Assembly (NCBI GenBank): GCA_964468405.1
Contig: CAYXTC010000032.1
Coordinates: 1-5,787 of the forward strand
DNA length: 5,787 nucleotides
Direction of reading: 5' to 3'
Origin: CAYXTC01 sp964468405
GTDB lineage: Bacteria > Patescibacteriota > Minisyncoccia > Minisyncoccales > GWA2-38-27
Below, piece by piece: positions 1 through 5,472 of this stretch; within the stretch, counting starts at the first letter, position 1, and every line of letters begins with the position of its first letter. A program made the translations under genes and the position numbers. The notes under the pieces are model-generated. The model was given only the letters and a program-made list of their open reading frames with translations, did not search any database and was not told where the DNA came from.

Positions 1-55
1 AAGTGACAGATACTATCAGGAGGGCTAAGAAACTTATTAATAGTGTTCTTTTCAT
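1..55 (-). CDS. N-terminus of a secreted or membrane protein (partial, cut by left window edge)
   Basis: An ATG at 55 on the minus strand opens MKRTLLISFLALLIVSVT and then runs off the window. Two basic residues followed by a hydrophobic core of about 14 residues are typical of a Sec signal peptide or a first transmembrane helix. A TAGAAT box lies just upstream, and the gap to the preceding stop is 95 nt, so it probably starts a separate transcription unit on the same strand. Only 18 codons are visible; product and cleavage site cannot be assigned, and chance cannot be excluded for so short a frame. Confidence 0.5.
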   Translation of the reverse strand, partial: MKRTLLISFLALLIVSVT

Positions 56-64
56 GAAAGGATT

Positions 65-70
65 ATTCTA
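65..70 (-). promoter_or_regulatory. -10-like box (TAGAAT) 9 nt before the left-edge gene
   Basis: TAGAAT (5 of 6 matches to TATAAT) lies 9 nt upstream of the ATG at 55, after the hairpin that follows the preceding gene. No convincing -35 box and no Shine-Dalgarno sequence are present. The predicted transcription start would leave a leader of about 3 nt, resembling the arrangement at the pilin-like gene. Confidence 0.35.
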
Positions 71-97
71 AAAAATTAACAATATGTTTAGTATGAT

Positions 98-126
98 CTT
101 ACCACTCGCCCCTGGCAAGAGATAAG
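98..126 (-). terminator. Hairpin downstream of the gene cluster, possible transcript 3' end
   Basis: The minus strand can fold into CTTATC-T-CTTGCC, loop AGG, GGCGAG-T-GGTAAG: 12 pairs including two G-U wobbles, with one T-T mismatch. The wobbles are C-A mismatches on the plus strand, so the fold favours RNA read in the direction of the genes. It sits 25 nt after the last stop and before a new promoter-like element. A T-rich stretch (TTAATTTTTT) comes only about 20 nt later, so a classic intrinsic terminator is uncertain; it may be a 3'-end protective hairpin. Confidence 0.4.
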
Positions 127-145
127 GTGTGGAATAGGTGTGGAA
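125..145. repeat. Tandem 10-bp direct repeat with 11-bp period; DnaA-box-like on the minus strand
   Basis: AGGTGTGGAA occurs at 125-134 and 136-145, one base apart, just downstream of the O-antigen ligase stop codon. Read on the minus strand, the units contain TTTTCCACA (139-147), which fits the relaxed DnaA-box consensus TTWTNCACA, and TATTCCACA (128-136), one mismatch away. The 11-bp period puts both on roughly the same helix face. A simple tandem duplication is an equally good explanation. Confidence 0.6.
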
Positions 146-150
146 AAATA

Positions 151-2262
151 TTAATCTGGGAAATTTTCTTTCTCCAGTTCCCTGTAACGCTTTTCAATCA
201 GATCCCGATATCGGGGAGCCAGCTCTTTTAATTTCGAAAAGGTTTCCCGACACCTCTGTTCGTCTCTTAATTCTTCGCAGAAAAACACAGCGCTGGACTC
301 TATAAAACCGAGGTTCTCTTTGGAGGGGCTCCCTTCAGCGTAAAGCCTGTCTACCACCTTCTCTAAATATTCACCCGCTTCTTTTTTTTGCCCTGTTTTT
401 AAAAGCCCTGTTCCTAAATCGCGGTAATAATAGGTTTTTTGGAGAAAGGGCTTGGGGAACATTAAGGAGGATTTTCTAAACCATTCTTCTGCCTTTTCCC
501 TGTTTCCTTTTATTAATTCCAATTCCCCCATCATTCTGTAAAACTCAGGCCTTTCATCATTAAAGCCTAGGGCTCTTTTCAAAATATTCTCCATCTTGTC
601 CAGACCCTCATCAAAATGAAGATAGTTTTCCTCGTAAATTTGAGCCAAAAACCAGTAAACATTATTGGTCCTCCTGTCCGGTTTTTGTAAATACCTTTCC
701 AAAGAAGGCGCCAAAGAATAAAGAATTCTAACTATTCTCTCGTCTTCATTCCTCTCCTTTATCATTAACAACCCTCTCTCTGCTGTCACAATCTTAAAGT
801 CCTCCTTGAAAAGAACGCCTTTCTCTGATCCTTTTTTGTACCCCCTAATAGCCCTTACGGGCTCTGCGCTCTCATAGGAAACGTTCCTGGGGAAATAAGA
901 AGAGGCAATAACGGTTTTCAGATTTAGATAATAAAAAGAAATCAGACAGGCGACTATCAAAAAGGGAGCTACAACAATCAGGCACTTTTTATTAATCCTT
1001 AATTCTCTTTCTTTTCCGTAAAATCTTGAGATAAAAGCCAAGACCAAAAACAAAAGGATATAGACAGAAATGGTATCGAATACTGAAAGGGACTGAAAGA
1101 AGCAAGCGACAAGAAATCCAGAGAAGATTAAAGAATCATATTTTTCCTGAAAGGTCCGTTTGAGGACAAGATAGATTGAGGTTCCAATCACAGTAAGCCA
1201 GGAGAAAAGACCCAAAAGGCCACTGCCAACCATCAAACCGAATATTTTATTATGAGCATAATCAAAGTACATACCCTCTGGAATTTCAGATAAGTAATCC
1301 GACTTAAAATATTTTGAGAAAACATAACTAAAGGATTCGGGCCCCCACCCCAAGATAGGCTTTTCTTTCCAGGCTTTAAGGGATATTTCCCAAACATCTC
1401 CCCTAGAGCCGAAAGAAAGTTCAAATACGCTCAAGCCCCTATTAAGCAAGCTATTGTCAATATTTTCTTTGTTCACTACTAAAAACAAAAGAATCAAACT
1501 TAAGAATAAAAACAAAAACCCGATTCTTTTCCTCCAGGCGCCAGAAGTAGAGTATTTGAAAAACCAAAGAAAGAAGCAAAAGATAAGGGCCAGGCCCAGG
1601 GCAGCCCAGGCTCCTCTTGTGCGGCATAAAACAAGGGTTAAAAGATGAAGCCCTAAAATACTGCCCCAGGTAATTTTTAAATCCTTCTTGTTTTCTATGA
1701 GAAGAACAAAAACAGTAAGAAAAATTGAGAGAACAATATAGGGCCCGAAAAAATCAGGATTAGAAAGGGTTCCCGAAACGCGGCCAGGAAGACTTGTGCC
1801 ATAAAAACTCCATACTCCGATTTTCTGAAAAACAGCGGTAAGGCTTACTAGCCCGCCCACCCCAACTGTGATTTTAAAAATCCGAGACCAGTCCTCTTTG
1901 CCTAACCCTATTCCCGAAAGTATCAAGAAGAAAACCAAAAAGTGAAGTTGCAATACCGCCCCTCCTGCCCTTTCCAAATCTCCAAAAAAACTTCTAAAGG
2001 GATTGATTCCAGCGACTGTTGCCAGCGAAAAAATTAAAATAAATCCCAAGATAAGCCAACCAAGAGAAGAAAGTTTGGGCAGATATTTTCTGTCTAAAAC
2101 AACAAGTAAAAGATAAAAAACAAAAATTATCTCTACTAAAGAACGGAAAAATACCGCCTTGGGAAAGGCAGAAAAAGTCAGCCCCACCGGGGCTAACACC
2201 AAAGGAGTAAAAAGAATCAGATAAATGCCGATCCTCGTTATTTTCAAGAATACAGCCTTCAT
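151..2262 (-). CDS. O-antigen ligase/polymerase family membrane protein with C-terminal TPR region (703 aa)
   Basis: Polytopic inner-membrane protein of the WaaL/Wzy/PglL type, which transfers or polymerises lipid-linked glycans outside the cytoplasm. I count about 13 hydrophobic segments (near 11-29, 37-56, 67-84, 102-119, 129-148, 171-188, 199-213, 216-236, 246-263, 340-366, 377-393, 396-413, 427-447). Basic residues lie on alternate loops, consistent with a cytoplasmic N-terminus. Family motifs are SGTLSNPDFFGPY (163-175), CRTRGAW (213-219), SRGDVW (286-291), ILGWGPESF (303-311) and AHNKIF (336-341). H337 and R288 lie in or beside the large loop before segment 10, where WaaL keeps its catalytic residues. 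Residues 448-703 form a soluble region with TPR-like helix pairs, clearest at 572-603, predicted to face outside. The ATG overlaps the ligA stop (ATGA). A terminator-like hairpin lies within codons 22-31. Whether it is ligase or polymerase, and its acceptor, cannot be told. Confidence 0.87.
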   Translation of the reverse strand: MKAVFLKITRIGIYLILFTPLVLAPVGLTFSAFPKAVFFRSLVEIIFVFYLLLVVLDRKYLPKLSSLGWLILGFILIFSLATVAGINPFRSFFGDLERAGGAVLQLHFLVFFLILSGIGLGKEDWSRIFKITVGVGGLVSLTAVFQKIGVWSFYGTSLPGRVSGTLSNPDFFGPYIVLSIFLTVFVLLIENKKDLKITWGSILGLHLLTLVLCRTRGAWAALGLALIFCFFLWFFKYSTSGAWRKRIGFLFLFLSLILLFLVVNKENIDNSLLNRGLSVFELSFGSRGDVWEISLKAWKEKPILGWGPESFSYVFSKYFKSDYLSEIPEGMYFDYAHNKIFGLMVGSGLLGLFSWLTVIGTSIYLVLKRTFQEKYDSLIFSGFLVACFFQSLSVFDTISVYILLFLVLAFISRFYGKERELRINKKCLIVVAPFLIVACLISFYYLNLKTVIASSYFPRNVSYESAEPVRAIRGYKKGSEKGVLFKEDFKIVTAERGLLMIKERNEDERIVRILYSLAPSLERYLQKPDRRTNNVYWFLAQIYEENYLHFDEGLDKMENILKRALGFNDERPEFYRMMGELELIKGNREKAEEWFRKSSLMFPKPFLQKTYYYRDLGTGLLKTGQKKEAGEYLEKVVDRLYAEGSPSKENLGFIESSAVFFCEELRDEQRCRETFSKLKELAPRYRDLIEKRYRELEKENFPD
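2172..2197 (-). terminator. Intragenic intrinsic-terminator-like hairpin with T tract
   Basis: On the minus strand GTTAGCCCC and GGGGCTGAC form a 9-bp stem (one T-G wobble, five consecutive G/C pairs) around a GGT loop, followed at once by TTTTTCT. It begins 65 nt after the ATG of the O-antigen ligase gene, within codons 22-31. The wobble pair is a C-A mismatch on the other strand, so the structure fits minus-strand RNA. It could act as a translation-sensitive attenuator, or it may simply result from the codons of a hydrophobic APVGLTF stretch. Confidence 0.35.
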
Positions 2263-4322
2263 TTGTTAAGAAGGTCTAAAAACTCTTCTTCTTCTATTAT
2301 CTCAACGTTTTTTTTCTTTGCCTCTTCGTATTTAGATCCTGGCTCCTCTCCGGCGACAAGGTAATCTGTTTCAGAGGAGACAGAAGAGGAAACCTCTCCC
2401 CCGAAAGCACGAACCCTTTTCTTGGCCTCCTCACGAGTCATATTGTCTAAGGCGCCGGTAAGAACAAACTTTTTGCCTTTTAACTTGACCCCTCTTTTCT
2501 TCTTGGCATCTTTAACATTAATGCCCATTTTTTTGACTTTCTTTAAGAACTTTTTATTCTTTTTCAAAGAAAACCATTCCTTAATTGATTCTGCCACAAC
2601 AGGACCAATGTCTTGTATCTCCTCCAACTCCTTTGAAGAAGCATTTTTAAAATTATCAAAAGTGCAAAAATAGTCTGCTATATCCTGAGCGGTTTCTTCC
2701 CCTACATTCTTAATGCTTAAAGAGTAAATAAACCGAGCCAAAGAAATCTCCTTGCTATTTTGAATAGACTCTACTAAATTAGAAGCTGCCTTATCTGCAA
2801 ACCTTTCCAAGGGAACAAGGTCTCCCTCCTCCAACTCAAAAAGATCGGCAGGATCTGAAACCAAACTCTCTTCTATTAGTTGATCTACTATTTTAGGGCC
2901 CAGACCCTCGATATCAAAGGCGCCCTTGGAAACAAAATGATAAAACTGTTTTCTCTCTTTGGCAAAACAATTGGAATTAGTGCAGTAATAAATAGCGCCT
3001 TCTTTTTCAACTTTACTTCCGCAAAGAGGACAATTAGAGGGCATCTTAAACTCTTTTTCCCTGCCTGTCCTCATTTCAGGAAGAACCTTAATGATATCTG
3101 GAATAACATCCCCTGCTCTCCCTACAACAACAGTGTCTCCTATTTTAACCCCCAATCTTTTTATCTCATCTTGGTTATGGAGGGTGGCCCGGGAAATAGT
3201 AACCCCCCCCAAATTAACAGGTTTTAATACAGCCACCGGAGTCAGAGCCCCTGTTCTCCCCACCTGAACCTTAATGTCTCTTACTGTAGTAGTAACGTTC
3301 TTGCCTGGAAACTTGAAGGCAATGGCCCCGCGGGGCGCCTTTCCTATCACTCCTGCCTTATTAAAGATCCTGTTGTTGTTTATCATCACAACAACTCCGT
3401 CTATCTCATAATCGAGTTTTTCTCTTAATTCCTGGGCTTTTTTATGGAAATTGTAAACTGCTTTCAGGCCAGAGCAGTATTTATTGTGAGAATTAGTCTT
3501 AAAACCAAGAGCTCTTAAAACCCTGTGCTTTTCTTCGTGAGTCTCACATCCTAGGTCAGTAACGAGATCATAAGCGAAAGAGTCCAGAGAGCGTCGAGCA
3601 GTAACTTTGGGGTCTAACTGCCTGACAGAGCCCGCAGCCAGATTGCGAGGGTTGGCATAAGGATTTTGGTTGTGTTCTCTCCTATATTCATTTACTTTTT
3701 GGAAGTCTTTCTTGGAGATAAACACTTCCCCTCTTGCTACCAAGCGACTAAAGTTATAATCTCGAACAGAATTAATAATAGAAGAGGACAGTTTCTGTTT
3801 TTTAAGATCTCTTAATGTTCTCTCTTTATCTCTCAGTTTAAGAGGAATGGCCTCGATTGTTTTTAAGTTCTGCGTTATATCCTCTCCTATTTTCCCGTTC
3901 CCTCTGGTAGAGCCGGTCTTTAAAACGCCTTTCTCGTATATCAATTCAATGGCCAGACCGTCTATTTTTAACTCGCAATAGTAATCCAATCGGCTGACTT
4001 CTTTCTTAGAAAGCAGGCGGGATATCCGGTCTATCCAGTCTTCCATATCTTTTTTGGAAAAAGCATCATTGAAAGAAAGCATCTTTTTAGGATGCTTTAC
4101 TTTTTTAAACTTATCTAGGGGTTCCCCTCCGATCCTTTGGGTAGGAGAGTCGGGGGTAATAAGGTCTGGAAATTGCTGTTCTAAATCAAAGAGTTCCTTT
4201 TTTAAAGAATCGAGCGCTTCATCTGAAATCTCTTGTTTGTCTAAAACATGATAAAGATAACGATGATGCTTAATTGTTTTCTTCAGTTTCTCGATCCTCT
4301 GTTTCGCCTTTTTCTTGTCCAT
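2259..4322 (-). CDS. ligA: NAD+-dependent DNA ligase LigA (687 aa)
   Basis: Seals 3'-OH/5'-phosphate nicks using NAD+, for replication and repair. All domains are present: Ia (about 1-70, RYLYHVLD and EISDEALD), adenylation domain with K119 in ELKIDG, R140 in TRGNG, E199 in RGEVF, NPRN/R226, R234, DGVVV (308-312) and K337 in FKFP; an OB fold with QVGRTGALTPVA and ATLHN; a zinc finger with C431, C434, C447 and C452; helix-hairpin-helix repeats (about 465-590); and a BRCT domain (about 612-687). The length compares with 671 aa in E. coli. By ungapped local comparison with recalled E. coli LigA, Lys290 is Met313 here and Tyr35 is Leu37. About 22 extra residues lie between IPLKL and GEVF. A G8 tract encodes L371-V374. 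It starts 2 nt after the pilin stop without a Shine-Dalgarno sequence and ends in TGA, overlapping the next ATG by 4 nt (ATGA). Confidence 0.97.
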   Translation of the reverse strand: MDKKKAKQRIEKLKKTIKHHRYLYHVLDKQEISDEALDSLKKELFDLEQQFPDLITPDSPTQRIGGEPLDKFKKVKHPKKMLSFNDAFSKKDMEDWIDRISRLLSKKEVSRLDYYCELKIDGLAIELIYEKGVLKTGSTRGNGKIGEDITQNLKTIEAIPLKLRDKERTLRDLKKQKLSSSIINSVRDYNFSRLVARGEVFISKKDFQKVNEYRREHNQNPYANPRNLAAGSVRQLDPKVTARRSLDSFAYDLVTDLGCETHEEKHRVLRALGFKTNSHNKYCSGLKAVYNFHKKAQELREKLDYEIDGVVVMINNNRIFNKAGVIGKAPRGAIAFKFPGKNVTTTVRDIKVQVGRTGALTPVAVLKPVNLGGVTISRATLHNQDEIKRLGVKIGDTVVVGRAGDVIPDIIKVLPEMRTGREKEFKMPSNCPLCGSKVEKEGAIYYCTNSNCFAKERKQFYHFVSKGAFDIEGLGPKIVDQLIEESLVSDPADLFELEEGDLVPLERFADKAASNLVESIQNSKEISLARFIYSLSIKNVGEETAQDIADYFCTFDNFKNASSKELEEIQDIGPVVAESIKEWFSLKKNKKFLKKVKKMGINVKDAKKKRGVKLKGKKFVLTGALDNMTREEAKKRVRAFGGEVSSSVSSETDYLVAGEEPGSKYEEAKKKNVEIIEEEEFLDLLNK

Positions 4323-4324
4323 AA

Positions 4325-4786
4325 TTAATCAACAGGGAACAGTCTCGCCTCAATCGCCCTCTGGGTCTCCGCCTTTGTCCCCTCGTTTGCCTTTCCCACA
4401 GAGCGGACGCAGTATTCAGATGCCTTACACTCTTCGTCTATGTGGTCTGAGGAAAAGGGACAGGCACCACCTTCTCCTGGCTGCTCCCAGCCGCAACCGT
4501 CTTTTTGATGGTGACAACAATAGACTGTAACAGTATAAGAAGAGTTTTGATTATCGAAATCACTGCTATTGTACTCCGATTCTAATTGTCCTCCCTCGTA
4601 ATAAATATCTAAAACTCTCTCTATCCCGGCGTCTGCAGCATAAAGAGCGACAACAGAACTTCCCATTCCCCGTATTGTTCTGATTTGACTAAATAAAATA
4701 GCGCCTAAACCTAAAACCATAGCCAAGATTACAGCCAGGATAACTATTGATAAATAGAGGGCTATTCCCCTTTGAGATTTCATCAT
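4325..4786 (-). CDS. PilX/type IV pilin-like membrane-anchored protein with six cysteines (153 aa)
   Basis: A short basic leader (MMKSQRG) is followed by a hydrophobic helix of about 26 residues (8-33) and then YAADAGIERVL (49-59), a layout typical of PilX N-terminal-type minor pilins. Processing by prepilin peptidase would fall between G7 and I8. The glutamate at mature position 5 found in major pilins is replaced by Leu, as in several PilX and GspK-like minor pilins. The helix would anchor the protein in the membrane or pilus, leaving residues 34-153 outside. This domain has Cys at 90, 91, 98, 109, 120 and 126, plus H92, H93 and H115, and ends with YCVRSVG and a QRAIEARL strand; this pattern recalls pilin-like proteins of Patescibacteria. 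Two tandem ATGs (4786 and 4783) are possible starts. The TAA stop lies 2 nt before ligA. An exact role (minor pilin, pseudopilin or DNA-uptake component) cannot be assigned. Confidence 0.75.
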   Translation of the reverse strand: MMKSQRGIALYLSIVILAVILAMVLGLGAILFSQIRTIRGMGSSVVALYAADAGIERVLDIYYEGGQLESEYNSSDFDNQNSSYTVTVYCCHHQKDGCGWEQPGEGGACPFSSDHIDEECKASEYCVRSVGKANEGTKAETQRAIEARLFPVD

Positions 4787-4792
4787 ACCTTT

Positions 4793-4798
4793 ATTATA
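4793..4798 (-). promoter_or_regulatory. Perfect -10 box (TATAAT) 6 nt before the pilin-like gene ATG
   Basis: The minus strand reads TATAAT, then AAAGGT, then ATGATG, inside the only sizeable gap (35 nt) between the first five genes. No good -35 box is present; with a 17-nt spacer the hexamer is TTTTCT. The 6-nt distance would place the transcription start on the A of the first ATG, giving a leaderless mRNA. Alternatively AAAGG is a very close Shine-Dalgarno sequence for the second ATG (4 nt away). It may be an internal promoter for the pilin-like, ligA and O-antigen ligase genes. Confidence 0.5.
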
Positions 4799-4821
4799 TC
4801 CTAATTTATCTTAAAAGAAAA

Positions 4822-5472
4822 CTAAAAAATTCTAGCCCGGGTACTGTTCCAAAAAACCTCTGCCAAATTAAGGGATCTGCCTCGGGCTACCCCCTTTTTT
4901 TCTTTAATCAATCTTATTAATTCCTCGGCAGAACGGAACTCTTGCTCAAATTCTAAATATCCCCTGCCTACGTAATAGGCCCTATGAGCATCAGACCCGG
5001 CAGTAAAAGGAAGGTCCTCCGACAAAGCCAGCTCCCAAGCCTTCTTATTACAACTCTTCAAAATACGCCCTGCATTAAAGACCTCTAAAGCGTCAAAATC
5101 CATCCTTTTCAAGGCTTCTCTGCTCTCTTTGAAGCCGAAAGGAGGAATGTCAAAAGGATGAGGTATTACGGCAATTCCTCCCTGTCTTCTTATCTCCTTT
5201 ATTGTTTCTTGGGAGGAAAGATTAGCAGGTATCCTTTTTTTAATGTTTATGCCCACAATATCTCCCGAGCGGGAGGTGACCTCAATGCCGGGAATTACCA
5301 AAATATTCTTATCTGAAGCAAACCTTAAGGCTTCCCTTGCTCCTTCTATTTCCTGATGGTCTGTAATGCAAACACAATCAATGCCTTCCTCCAAGGCCTT
5401 CTGAATCACCTGATCTGGGCTGGAAAGCCCGTCATAAGAAAAGTTGGTGTGAATATGAAGATCTGCTCTCAT
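4822..5472 (-). CDS. PHP-domain metal-dependent phosphoesterase (216 aa)
   Basis: Single-domain PHP protein, predicted to be a cytoplasmic di- or trinuclear metal hydrolase acting on phosphoester bonds. The full ligand set is visible: H6-x-H8 (DLHIHT), D14 (SYDG), D38-H39 (ITDH), E64 (PGIEV), H105 (IPHPF), E130, and D161-x-H163 (GSDAH). There is no polymerase, HisK or helicase extension and no signal peptide, so the substrate is open: related PHP proteins include the RNase AM/YciV exonuclease group and nucleotide phosphatases. The ATG is chosen because it overlaps the upstream TAA by one base and leaves only three residues before the first motif strand. No Shine-Dalgarno sequence precedes it, so translation probably depends on coupling to the endonuclease Q-like gene. 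That gene family also uses a PHP fold, so a joint repair role is plausible but inferred. The stop is TAG. Confidence 0.88.
   Translation of the reverse strand: MRADLHIHTNFSYDGLSSPDQVIQKALEEGIDCVCITDHQEIEGAREALRFASDKNILVIPGIEVTSRSGDIVGINIKKRIPANLSSQETIKEIRRQGGIAVIPHPFDIPPFGFKESREALKRMDFDALEVFNAGRILKSCNKKAWELALSEDLPFTAGSDAHRAYYVGRGYLEFEQEFRSAEELIRLIKEKKGVARGRSLNLAEVFWNSTRARIF

Noticed and set aside
3..71. Plus-strand frame ending TAA at 71 that could be the tail of a converging gene
   Set aside because: The opposite strand reads as a signal-peptide start with its own -10-like box in line with all other genes. A 22-codon tail without family features is weaker.
1233..1648. Short open frames overlapping the O-antigen ligase gene on both strands
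   Set aside because: They lie wholly within the membrane protein frame and have no recognisable features.
2259..2261. Possible recoding of UGA as in Gracilibacteria-type genomes
   Set aside because: TGA here ends ligA right after a complete BRCT domain and overlaps the next ATG, so UGA acts as a stop; all long frames read through under the standard code.
2880..3227. 115-codon open frame on the plus strand
   Set aside because: It is antisense to the conserved OB-fold and zinc-finger part of ligA, its translation resembles no family, and ligA codons explain the openness.
3325..3336. Perfect 12-bp GC palindrome GCCCCGCGGGGC in ligA
   Set aside because: It encodes the conserved APRGA segment and has no T tract or regulatory context; codon constraint explains it.
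4315..4530. 71-codon open frame on the plus strand over the pilin 3' end
   Set aside because: Low-complexity Ser/Pro/Arg translation opposite a well-supported minus-strand gene; no promoter or ribosome site.
4890..4901. A7G5 run in the PHP gene forming an in-frame A AAA AAG slippery heptamer, as in dnaX
   Set aside because: No convincing downstream stem, and the shifted frame would only shorten the last ~22 residues; ordinary Lys codons explain it.
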